DNA from: Tanypteryx hageni | Taxonomy: Eukaryota > Arthropoda > Insecta > Odonata > Petaluridae | DNA: 64,000 bases | Assembly (NCBI GenBank): GCA_028673005.1 | Contig: CM054113.1 | Span: 209,799,504-209,863,503 of the forward strand | Direction: 5' to 3' | Shown: positions 10,704 to 22,900 of the stretch, in pieces | Layout: each line of letters starts with the position of its first letter | How positions within the stretch are numbered: position 1 is the first letter of the stretch | Made by a program: the position numbers and the translations under genes | Notes under the pieces: model-generated | What the model was told of the DNA's origin: nothing | Databases searched by the model: none | The model's input: the letters and a program-made list of their open reading frames with translations, nothing else

Positions 10704-13700
10704 ATGGCGTTCGGTGGGAAGGATGTCAACACGTATTTGTCGTCTAAGCAAGCTGATTCCTCAAAAGAACTTGCCGAAGAATGGGCGAAATTCGAGGAGT
10801 TGTACAACAAAAAGTCAGTCTATGAATAATTTACTTATATTATCCTTTTTTATGTATATTATAACTGAAGGATGATTCGGCAACTATCAGTCTTGAACAG
10901 GCTAAGCAAATTGCTTTGTGTTTCAGGCTATGGCATCAGCTTACGCTAAAATTGATGACCTTCGTGAAGCATCCGGCTATGCAAACAGGTGACAGTTTAG
11001 TACAGTTGTATGAAAATTTCATCCAGGTTTTTGAAAATAAGTAAGTATTCACCTGAAGTATCGATGTTAATCCGACCATTTCCATTCAAATTGAAATATT
11101 ATTGTTACAACTCATAATTTTTCCAGAATAAATCCCTTGTCGTTAGTTGAAATTGTCGCAATTGTTGTTGCTCAAATTGAAGACAAAAAAGAGGCGCTTA
11201 AATTTTTGGAGAAAATGGAAGTGAAAGTGAAGGCCAACAATGAAGCTGTTGCGCTGTGTAAGGTTCTCGGAGGACAGATAATGCTAGAGAAATTAAACGA
11301 CCAAGATGGAACTAAGGTGATAAAAATATAATTTTTTCATTATATCCAATTGTTCTTTTTATTCATAACTTAATTAAATTGGTCTTTATAATATTGTTAC
11401 AGAAAGTAATAGAGGAAGTTGAAAAAATGCTGGATGAAGCAGATGGAGTTACTTCTGTACATGGCCGTTACTACCTTTTAGCTAGCCAGTATTATCGTCT
11501 TGGAGGAAAGCATGCAGAGTATTACCGTGCTGCATTGCGGTATCTTGGTTGCATCGAACTTTCGGATTTATCTCATACTGAACAAGAACAGCATGCCTTC
11601 TTTCTTGGCTTAGCTGCACTACTTGGAGATGGAGTTTACAATTTTGGAGAGCTGGTAATTTTATCAAATTATTCTTTTCTGTTTTTTTCAGAGAAATTTT
11701 ACTGATTTCCTATGGCGTGAAGTACTTATACATATCCCTAAATCTTGTCATTGGTTTAGCATTTGTTAAATACGCGAAACATTAAAGATGTTGAAGCACC
11801 CATATGGGTGTGTTCCATGTAAATAGTGGTTAATTACTTATTGCTGTAATATTATTAACAGATATTATCCTCATTAGAGTTAAGAAGAAATGAGACTTTT
11901 TTGGTATTTATTTTTTTGTCATTTGAATGCTCATATCAAAGTAAATGTATTTTTTCTTTTGCAACAATACTTCCAAATGTACTGGTGTGAAGCTTGCACA
12001 TCCAGTATTAGATGCTTTAAGAAATACGGAACGGTCTTGGCTTGTAGACCTTCTGTATGCTTTCAACACAGGCAGCATAGCAGACTTCGAACGTATGCGG
12101 CCTCAGTGGACTTCAATTCCCGATCTAGCTGCACAAGAACTTACTTTACGACAAAAGATCTCACTTCTCTGTCTCATGGAGGTATGTAGGCTGAGTTTAT
12201 ATGAAAAAGACATTTTGCTAGCTGCATCATTCTTTCTATAGGCATTAGAAGGGCACTTTAATTAATGTATTTTAATAAAATGCCATATTTAGGACTACTG
12301 TTGAGTACAGATCCAAAATGACATAATTTGGCCCTGTTGGCATGTATTGAATGCCAATTTAAAAGACAAATATGATAGGTACTTTTTTTAACAATAAAAA
12401 TCTCATAATTCGCAAAAATAGCTTTTAGTTGCTAATGTTTTTTTCTTATGAGTGAAATCTATCTAAAGATTGTATGACAAAATACGTTTTGGACCTGTGC
12501 ATTGTTAAATCAGATGAGTTAACTAGAAAACAAAGGGGGGGGATAAAGTAGGTAATTAACCACCACCAAGATTTTAAACAAAAAATAACATTGGAGAAAT
12601 ATTATTTTTTACTGTATTTATTTTGCAATTTAAAATGCATGCTGTTGAAGATATTTTCATCTTTGATTATCTATCCCCTCTAAGACTCGAGCCTGAATAT
12701 GCCTTTGGCTAGAAATAGATAAAATTTTGCCACATTCTAATTCAACTAATTTTTATGAAAATTTTGCTGCTGGCATTTTTATTATACCTCCGGGTTTGTG
12801 ATCTAAATGATAGTAATTATAAGAAAAGCTGAAAACTGATGAAAAAACTTGCAAAAACATTGGCTTGCTTTGTAGAATTTTGTTATCAATAATATTAATG
12901 TTGACACTGCATGTTTATGTGCACGTATGAGATTCCAATTGCATATGACTGTTTGCAAAAGAATTCTGCAAAGAATCATGATTGTACTTCGGTGTTTTAG
13001 AATAAAGGAAATGGTTGAATAGATCTAAATCTTAAATCAAGACAATCTTATTTGTTTGGCTATAATTTAGTCTTGTATATTTTAAAATTAGGTTACTAGT
13101 TATCAACTCAGTAGTAGTAATTAAATCAAATGGTAGTGTCATATTACAGATTTATCAAAGGGTTTTACACTGATGGATTTAAAATTTAACTATAAAGAAG
13201 CGTTTGGTTATTTATATGCTTTCAGATGACATTTAAGCGTCCGGCAACAAACAGACAATTAACATTTGATGAGATATCAAGAGAGACTGGACTTCCTGTT
13301 AATGAGGTGGAGCTTCTTGTGATGAAGGCTCTTGCGCAAGGTCTGGTGCGTGGCGCTATTGATCAAGTTGCCAGTAAGGTGCATATGTCTTGGGTACAAC
13401 CAAGAGTATTGGATAAGACCCAAGTGAGTTCTGAAATTGAGTTAAAACTTCCATTAATGAATTTGTTTAGGTTTTATAATTGCCTATATGAAGCCTACAA
13501 AATTGCAATAGTAATTGTGCATCATTCGAAAAGGTAATATTTTATTATGGCGTTACAGAAAATGCAATTTGCATAGACTGCAGAAACATAATTCACGACT
13601 TTGATTTAGTGTAAGTGTAGTATAAGCATTACTTGACTTGGTTGGTAAACAAGATAATACTGGCAAGTACCACATGAAGCTGAGCTTTTTGAGAATTTTT

Positions 13701-15710
13701 TGAAAGAACATTGTTATAATACAGTGGTTGGCAACCTTTCTTGATGGTGTGCCAATTAATGGGTTTTGGAAGATGCAATGGATCGATTAAAAAGATTTGA
13801 ATGAAAAGAAAAATCAAACCTGGATGTTTATATGAATTATATTTGCTAATTGAATTATTCTTATTTTCAACATTATATAAACCCTTCTAAATATGTTTAC
13901 CTTTGTGGATCACCCAAATCTTGATGGGTCATTCATTGACCCATGGTTCATATCTTGCTGACTACTGTTCTAGTAGAACGGGTCTGAAACTCAGTTGGTG
14001 TGTGAGCTGCATGAAGGCACTACCAAAGCGGTGGGCCTCATTCCATGTTACCAGTTGTCACTCTATTTCATATTCTCTGAACATTCTTTCCCTCTATAAG
14101 TGACAGAGATCACCCTCACCCATCGATGTACTTGTAAGTCCATTCTGTGTGAAAGTACTATGTATTATGTTGCAGTTTAGTTCCTTTGGACAATAGCAAA
14201 AAATTTACTTACTGCAGTATGAACATTCTCCATTCTGAATACTATTTCTCACAAAAATTGTGTATGGTGTTTTAAATAAGCTTGAATAATAAACTGCCTA
14301 TATTTTGGGAATGTTGATTTAATACATTTCTTAGATTTTCAAACATCTGCATGAAACATTTTATAAGAAATACATGAGTTTGAGCTGCATCATAGTACAT
14401 ATACAGTAACTTACTTTGCAGGCTGCTCATGGCTTGTGGGCCATATGCTCGAGTCCCCTGTTATAGAAGTGTCTCATAGTGAGGCTTCCCATTGGAGATG
14501 GTGGTACATAGTATGCACAAATTTATACAGAGGAAACATAAGAAATTTATATATTTATTTAACTTATATTTTAAAATAATGATTATTATACTTTAATAGT
14601 GGAGATGTTTTTAATAAAGCTTAATACTAAGAATGCAATAATAATTGAAGTACTGTAACAACAATGGAAATCCAGGAGATCCCAAAGCCTTGTATTCCAT
14701 ATTATAAATATGCCAAAGATGCAGAGGACTAATTTTTAGTGCTGGTTGGGTATAGTACAAACGCTCTAACGTGGTGGTGCGCAATAGGCACATCTACGGA
14801 AGGATGAGTCCATCCTCGAGGTGGGGCCACCTATAGGGGAGGTGGTGTTTAGTTGTGGGCATTTGATGTGCAAACTTAGACATGTGAACCAAAATTGTGT
14901 TACTGTGCATAGGCTCTGATGTCGGCTCCCTCTTAAAGTTTCTCCTTCCCTCTCACACATCTCCGCCTGCCACCTTAGAGCATGTGAGCAATAAACCATT
15001 TTCACCGTGTAATGATTAAAAATCTAATGTCAGTTGTCTCCTGACAGCTAACTGAAATTTCATTTTAGGAGTTACTAACTATAAATTTTTTTAAGCCTGT
15101 TACTATGCTACTTTATAAGTTTATTATACATATGATGTTAATTTTAAAATTTGGGTATCAATCCATTTCATTTAAAGCAGTTAAGTATCACTGGGACATG
15201 CCAAGAAAGCTTTAGTAAGTACTTAAAAGAAATTTAAAATCAATGCAATGATTACTTGTGTTTAGATCCATTTGAGCTTTCAAACTTGATTAACTTTCAA
15301 AATATAACTTTAAATTTTCCCTCATACCATGCCTTTTCTCTTATCAGATTTTGGCAAACATTTACTATCAATTATTCAAGATATTAAGTGATTTTTTGCC
15401 TATGAATATATTATAGTACAATATATTTCGTTGGAACCATGTATAATTATACACAACAATGTAAACTATTAAGTAGTGAAGTATCTTATACTGAAATATT
15501 TTTGTTCGTCTTATATAATATCCAACTAAGATTACTAAAAAGCACTCTTACAACTGTATTTTACGCTGTATATTTATGTATCAGTATTATTTATGGTCTA
15601 TATTTTTTCAGATTTCTTCTATGATTCAACGATTAGATGTCTGGTGCAAGGATGTCAAGTCAATGGAAATTCTATTGGAAACAAAAGCTCATGACTTTTT
15701 AACTCTCTAA
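10704..15710 (+). CDS. PSMD13: 26S proteasome non-ATPase regulatory subunit 13 (Rpn9), complete, seven exons
   Basis: PSMD13/Rpn9 is a PCI-domain subunit of the lid of the 19S regulatory particle. It helps hold the lid together rather than catalysing a reaction. The exons are 10704-10813, 10927-11040, 11127-11316, 11403-11654, 11993-12181, 13226-13423 and 15612-15710. They total 1,152 bp, or 383 aa plus stop, against 376 in human. Phases close throughout. Diagnostic blocks include LWHQLTL (exon 2), NPLSLVEI (exon 3), [10 protein letters not shown] and ALRYLGC (exon 4), [10 protein letters not shown] (exon 5), [11 protein letters not shown] and [11 protein letters not shown] (exon 6), and the C-terminal KSMEILLE...AHDFLTL (exon 7). 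The PCI domain is exons 4-6. The exon 5 acceptor has its pyrimidine tract unusually far upstream, about 30 nt from the AG, with no competing AG between. Intron 6 contains a hAT-like element. Confidence 0.97.
13722..14460. mobile_element. Non-autonomous hAT-like element in PSMD13 intron 6
   Basis: The left end reads CAGTGGTTGGCAACCTTTC. The right end in reverse complement reads CAGGGGACTCGAGCATATGG followed by CCCACAAG. Both are typical of hAT termini. The flanking 8 bp are TTATAATA and TTATAGAA (6 of 8 identical), consistent with an aged 8 bp target duplication. No transposase is recognisable in the 739 bp. Confidence 0.6.
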
Positions 15711-16582
15711 TTGTCACTCTTCTTATGTTAGAAAACTTATTGTAAGATGAAATGTATTTGTTCGATTATAAAGGTTCTTGACATCTATTTCTTTGGTTTA
15801 TAAGAAATTGAAACCAAAATACCGCGTTTTATTATCGTTACTCATATCATATTTACTTATGGGAAACCCCGATGCTGTGGCGCTCTAAACGTTGCGAGAA
15901 AAAAAAGACGATCACGCTGCAAGTCATTCATATATTATTATATAAACTAGATTGTACGTGAAAAGATTTGGGTTGACTGCAAGATGTAGATGCAACTGTA
16001 GAATTTTACTAATTTCATGTTGAACTTTGTGATACGCTCGTATAGGATAAACCCAACCGAGTAAGCATGATATTCTCGTATGTTATTTGTTCGTTTATTT
16101 CGTCTTTCTCATTCAATATACTACCAAGTAAAATTGATTTTTTTGATAAATCAACTATAATTTGCTCTGTTATATTGAATAATTAGCATAGTTTCGAAAA
16201 CGATACGAAATTATTTTTGTAGTGAACACCATGTTATATTTCATGTTAAATTAGTGTGGGAGTCTTTCTTAGATATTAGCTTAGCTTTCGCAATTAAAAA
16301 TAAATGCTCATTCTCAATGCTGTTACTTTGAGTCATACAGTTTTTAATAATTGCTTATAAGATATGGAAGAATTTATCATTGCACATCTGAAAATTTTTT
16401 ATCCCGGAATCATTGAAGTCGCGAGATTTTTTTCTCGTGAAGGGGTACAGGCGCGAAAGGTTGTCGCGCACAGGTTTTGTATCTCGAAGAGCCATTGGCT
16501 AGAAAGTCGTCGCGTGACGTTCGCGAATGGCCTATACTGACGACCACCTGACCATCGTCTCAGGACTAATCAGTAAAGCGTA
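15711..16582 (+). promoter_or_regulatory. PSMD13 3' flank and ACC upstream/5' UTR region
   Basis: After the PSMD13 stop the sequence is AT-rich. From about 16,380 it turns CpG-rich up to the ACC start. Visible elements are an inverted CCAAT (ATTGG, about 16,494), a TGACGT half-CRE (about 16,516) and an E-box-like CACCTG (about 16,545). No TATA box is obvious. The ACC promoter assignment rests on position and CpG content. No canonical polyadenylation signal was seen soon after the PSMD13 stop. Confidence 0.45.
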
Positions 16583-16911
16583 ATGTGGTCTCCTCTATCC
16601 GAGGCGCTGCTTAGGTTCATTCCGTTCATTCCTTCTCACAACAGTACAGTATCGGTGGTGTCCGAGACGAGACATTTAACGACAGCAGTCTCCATGGAGA
16701 CCTTGAAGGATGAGCGTCAAGATGGGGAGGCGCCGGGGCAGCATGTTGACGGGAATAAGTGCGCCAAACCTGGAGATAGACCAGTTAATTTCTTCATGGG
16801 TGCAGACGACAAAGAAGACGAGGATAATGAAGAAGGAAGAGAGGATTCTTTTTCAGCGATTGAACAATATTCGAATTCATTTGCGACTGCCGAACGCCGC
16901 AGGCGGCTAAG
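16583..16911 (+). CDS. ACC: ACC exon 1: N-terminal regulatory region
   Basis: This exon encodes residues 1-109 plus two bases. It contains DRPVNFFMG and an acidic stretch, and it ends ERRRRLR, which joins PSMSHGT in exon 2. The joined [10 protein letters not shown] fits the AMPK consensus (hydrophobic at -5, basic at -4, hydrophobic at +4) at the position of mammalian Ser79. The serine codon is 24,203-24,205. The reading frame is fixed by the exon 2 junction, while the initiation codon is not. A second in-frame Met lies at residue 38 (16,694). The overlapping ORF from 16,710 is in another frame and is rejected. Confidence 0.9.
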
Positions 16912-19900
16912 GTTTGTTAATCGCTGTTTGTTTTTGTGCGTTCCATTATTTTACTTAAATGTACAGTTCGTTTGAGCATAGATCATATAACCTTGTGCGT
17001 CATATAATTCTTTACTGCATAATGAATTTAAGTATTATTTTGGTTGGAACCTGAGCTTTTTACTTCCTTGAGATTTTCTCGAGTAATTAAGCAGTTACAT
17101 GTGAATTTTAAATCGATATTGGTAGGTTTTGTATTTTTTATTTAGAAATCATCCTAGGCATTCCCCGCCTACATTAGAAAGCTTTTATAACGGTACTGAC
17201 AAAAATCTTATAACCTTAGGCTAATGGTTTCGGATACCGTAACTAGCGTAGAAAATCAAGATATGAATGTAATTACGACTCTGTTAATAGCGGTAACTTT
17301 GAATAGCGGTGCATGGCTATGAGACTCATTTGTCACCTAGCAATGCGAGGTATCAATCTTTCCAGGTGTAATCTATGAATAGGTTACTTATATTTAGTTA
17401 TGGAATTTTGGAAACGGGACAGTCACATTCGAGTGAAGGTCTACTAGCTTTCGAAATTTATCCACTTTCATTCCAGCTAATGAGCGTTTGTAGTCACTTC
17501 TCCAAGTCTTGATGTAGACATTTGAAAATAACACGGCTATTCATATAATTTTATATAATTTTCTGAGAAGAAATGATTATTATGTATCATACTTGGATGG
17601 CTATTGAAATGTCGGAGTAGTACTGTAGTAAAAAACGTGCGCCTTGCGACAAAATTTTTTAATTAGACCGAGTCGCAGTAAAACTAAATATATCCTTAGC
17701 GATTCCCGTCATGTACGGATAAATATTCCCTGTTAGATTCCCGAAGCAGGCCATTATAATTCTTCTACCGTGACGTATACCTACTCCCCAAATCAGAGGA
17801 TATCACCCGCGTTCCTTTCTGTGTTCATTGTGCGAACCATGCGAACTTGACCTTCTTTCAAACTCTCTCACGATCTCCTTGTGCCATAGAGTTCATTCGT
17901 TCTCATTTATTATCCACTGCGTAGGCTTTATAGTCTCCTATTGTGAAAGTAATGAATCGGCACTTTTTACCCCCTTCGTTCTTGAAGTCCTCGTATGATT
18001 ATGCATGGTATTGCGCCGTCGATTTTACGCGCGTTAAAATATTCGTGTCCCACGTCGAAACGTTGCGAAGTACCCCTTATGTCGCATATGTTACAATCAT
18101 GGATTCTCGAGTTTATTTATTTTATGTAAGCCGTTATTAATGACGATGCACAATATCTTGAATTAATTATGGCTTCCGAGTATGTTAAAAAAAGTTTTGT
18201 TAGCTCTAAAGGAGTTTCGGAAAGTTACTTTATTGTTTGCCGATTCTTGACGTTTACGCGAGTAAAAAAAACGAAAATTTCTGAGTAACTATATTTTCCT
18301 TCGTGTAATGTACGTATTTGACGTTCAATTTTTCACAATTCTCAGGTGCCGATTGCGTCGTCATGCATGGGCAAACATTCTTCTGTGACAACAGACATAA
18401 TGCAGCGATAGAGAGCGGGATTGTGTATAATTGCAACGGCGGATGCCCAATCGCGCAATAGTTCTGGGCAGCAAACGCAGCGCGGTATCTTGAATAGACC
18501 GTTCCTCTGATCCTTGCCAAGGACTCTTTTTGAACCTACGCCACGATGGTTATAGGGGTACAGCGATACAGGAAGGAACTAGAAACAAATCAGAGCACAA
18601 AATGACGCCCTTTCGCTGGAGTCGCTCACGTGAGATGGTGCCGGGGCCTATTAGGTTTCCGCAATCACGAATGTCGGCTGTGTTTGGTAGACCTTTGGAT
18701 TTCATTTATGCATCGCACCTAATCAGTGTTTCGAAAATACATTAATACATTGGGTGATAGTGGCTGATCATGCCATGCAATGTGCGAATCCAAAGTCCAA
18801 GGGAACGATAACCTCTTGACTTCGGTTCGAGATTTCATAATTTTTATATCGGAAGATCAAGAAATACGTATCCGCCCTAGCTTCCGAAAAAGAGATAGAT
18901 TGTGCATGTTGATGAATGAGTTGAGTACCGCCGTTACTATCAAGAGAGCGAACGAATATGCATACCTAGTTAAAAATACCCGCAAAAATTATGACTGTCG
19001 TGTTTATCGATGCGGTGTTGTAAATCATGAATGTTTTTATTTCGCAGGAGTGGCATGGACGCCTAAGATTACATAAAGGCAATTTAAGTTGTATAACGTC
19101 AGTCGTAACATAGGTTTTCCATTCTTATCTCTGCGGACTGAAAAAGAAAGGTTTGCGGTCTGTTTGGAATGTTTCGCGACTTATGATAGGAATTTAGAAA
19201 CCCTCAATTATAGAATACCTAAATGCATACTATGATTCACGAAAGCAACGATTATGTCTCGAGTTCGGTTCACCATTTCCACGGTTCCATGGTTTTCAGG
19301 TTATCTTATTATTCTACATTTAAATTTCATCGTGTATGGGCATAGAATGCAGGGTGCCTTCGTTTCTCCTTTATATAAGTATAAATATTGTTTATTGTAG
19401 CAGCCCAGTTTCTAAGTTTTACCCCTACTTCGGTGGCATTGTTTTGATCTAACATAAAATAATCCAATTAGCATAAAGAATTATGTGAATGTCTCGGTAT
19501 ACTTGAAAAAATACTCATGAATTTTATTAGTTCCGTTTCTTATTTTGAATCCATGATTAATTATCACAAGCAACGTGACAATATTTATTTATTTTGGATT
19601 GAATTATTATTAATTCAAGGAGGAATATTTGTTCCTTTTCCAGAAACATTAAGTTGGTAACGAATATTAATTTGTGTTGGCAACTTTCTATTGATTCATT
19701 TGAAAAACAGCCGGTTTTACTGGAATACAGCATAATTAGGTGCGCTACAACAAAACCGGTCGTGTTTTAATACACGAAAGGAATTTATGAACGTAGTATT
19801 AATGGCCAGAGATCGCTAATGGAAATGCACTTGGGAAACGGCGTTACTCGTACTCCTATTTATTTTGATGCTTAATTAAATGTGTTCATGCAGATCTTGT

Positions 19901-22900
19901 GTTCCTTTTAAAGCGTACCTCTAGTTCTAAAAACCCATTTTCATCCCTGCTAGTTAGTGTATAAAGTAAGCAAGTCGATCTGTAAAGTTGTTGCTAACCT
20001 ATTAAATCCCAGGTTGGCTCATTCATAAAGTTCTATAATATTTTCAGGTAAATGGACTTTTTTGCCAGGAAGCAATGCATCCCTTCACAGAATAATTTTA
20101 TATATCGTGACGCCGTTGCATGTTAACTTTCCGCAAATCAGTATCCTGGGACTTCTATTTTTTTTAAATTCATCATAAAAAGTAAGATGATGTTAAGAGT
20201 AATAAGTGTAACATTTGTTTTTTTTGTTTTCTTCATAAAATATGCCCAGTTAGCAGATCGTCTATTTAAAAGAGAAAAGTACGCGCATTTATGGCACGCC
20301 CGCTTTTCTACCCGCTGCGCGGTAGTTTTGGAAAAAAGAGGTTTTCTGCAATCATTACTTTCAACAAACCCCGACTATGCTCATTGTGCAGTTTTATTTG
20401 CAAATTACAATTGAGCATTTTACGTTACTCTTTACGGAATGCTTTCCGACTATCAAATCATATTGATCTTAGTCTCTTATTAACTAATTGCAGTATTTTG
20501 CATGTTGAGGCAAATTAATGAGTTCTTTGTCGGTTTGGGTCCAGTTCTGAGATGATCCTATTGGCGCGATAGTGTCATAATTAGTGGTCGCTGTAGTATT
20601 ATTTAGCATTTCATTTCGCAATTCAGGCCCGAATTTGATTTACGATCGGCTGTTTTATATAAACTGCATATATAAATGAAAATATATGATACTTGCAATT
20701 AAAAACTTTTGGTGCGTTTCCAACTGACTTAACGATAAGGTCAAGCAACAACGCCGATGGACGCATGCTGCCAATATACTGCGCGAAAGGATCTAATGTT
20801 GACGACTGTCATTTCACGTCTCTGTTCCTCAGCGAAAACTTAGATTCGTACATATATACACAAATTCTCTATAACCTTTGCACAAATGTTGTACAAGTTA
20901 CGTGTCGTCCCCGTTTGTGCAAGTTCAAGCTTGACGATGTTCAGGGCCGGCTCAAAGTATTTAGGCGCCCTAGGCAATAGATGTAAATCGTGTCTTTAGA
21001 AAGAAAAGTTTTCTAAAATTCACAGAAAATTTTGTATTTAGATTCTGATTGTAACTATACATTAAATTAAAATTTATTATAATATCAAATAATAAAAAAT
21101 ATATCACAATGTAAAAGAGGCGCCCCTAGCCAAATGGCGCCCTAGGCAATTGCCTAGCTTGCCTATACCTGATGTTGTATGTAACTAACAACCCAGTTTT
21201 AAAAACTAGCATAGAAGCACCTGTATTAATCAAATGTTTTAGATAGGTAACAATCAGTAATTCATAAACCTGCAGAAAACACTGAAAGTTTTAGCAGTTA
21301 ATGCGTTTTAGAAAAAGTCCGGGTGTAGTATTTCAGGTTTGAATCCCAATCATATTTGTAAGATATTTACCATTGTAAATAATTTACGTCGCTTAAGTCT
21401 GTGTAAATGAGGAGACAAATATTAACCTGTTCGAATTAGGTCGTAATATCTTGTTTATTGTTTCTCTTCAAAAGAAGGCATTTGGAATTAATGTATTATC
21501 TCTAGTAATAGAATATAATCTCATTTTCTGTCTGAATCTCTGTTACTGTTCCATGTCTATGAAGTAGGTCAATGAGAAAACTGCTTATAACTCTAAAACT
21601 TTTCATTCTTTTACGATCAAACTTCCAGGAATCACTTACCAGTGCAACTTTTATATTTTAAGCTGCTTGCCGCCAATATTGAAATTGTGGGTTCGATTAC
21701 AGGAGCGTTTATTTTCTTCATTTGATATACAAGGAGATGAGTGTAGCACATTAATGATTTGCTTATTAAAATTATTTAGAAACATCGTAGGTGTTCGAGG
21801 CTTGAAACAACGACCCCCCGAAATTTTGTCTTCATGCCATAGATTTTTGTAGACGTTGAATCGATCAACAAATTAGTTTTTAACGCGAACATTTGAGGTA
21901 TTTTCTCTCGAAAATCTTTCATCGTCAAGGTGATTTGCATTGTTGCCGGTTTCGTGTAATTCCGTATGTACGATTGACTTGGTTAATAACTTCGCGTCGT
22001 ATCTATCGACATATTCACAAAACATTCACAAAATGTCGACGCTGTTTTGATGCTTAAACAATACTTGGGTGACGATAAATAATATAACGGTAACAAAAAT
22101 AAACAAATATTCACCTTTTCGCTGATGTTGTGTTAATGAAGTCCTATAATAGAGATTAAAATAAATATTGCTGTATTGTTTTACAGTGTTGGAGGAAAAT
22201 TTCTGCGAAAGCAGAGTACATTGTTAATCTTGGACCAAAAACAGAAAAATAAAATATACATAAATTTATTTTAACGAAATCTTATTTCACACGCACTAAA
22301 ATATTTTAAAAACTAAAATTCACTTAATTGAAAGTTCCAGAAAGTGAAAATTGTTTTGGGAATATAAAAGTTGACTAGCGTATTGTTTAACAAATTAATC
22401 TTCATTAATATTTCTTTGTCACAACTTTTGTATTCCCAAAACTTTCTGAAACATTCAATTGTGTAAATTGTATATGTATTGTTTAGTTTTTATTGTATAT
22501 CAAAGTTGGTTTCATTAATTTTTAATTTTATTTTAACTTAATACTTATAATTCATACATACCCGTCGTTTTTGATTGGCAATTGGGTTAGTTTAAATAAA
22601 GAGTCCAGTTATATCATACTTACTCAACTATTAATGCTAACGAACTAAAATGCTGATTATTTTGTTTTAAAATAATTTGTTCCTTCTTTCGATTATCAAA
22701 CTTAAACGTGACTTAGTATGGATCTTATCGAATCAGTTGTGTATTGAAGTTACTTAAACCTTCAGTTAAACTGCGATGGGCCTTTTAAGATTATGAAATG
22801 TAGTATTCAAAGTAGTGTTGGCGTTTCTGTCAAAGATGTGTATTTTTTATATTATCATTATTCCTATGTTGTGTTTTGAAGTAATGTAACATGCAAATCA

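Noticed and set aside
16710..16910. Alternative reading frame over ACC exon 1 ([10 protein letters not shown]...)
   Set aside because: The exon 1 to exon 2 junction fixes the frame that gives [14 protein letters not shown]. This frame does not join to exon 2.
18780..19076. 98-codon ORF in ACC intron 1 as a gene
   Set aside because: No recognisable domain, no splice or promoter context, and its length is within chance expectation for this CpG-rich intron.
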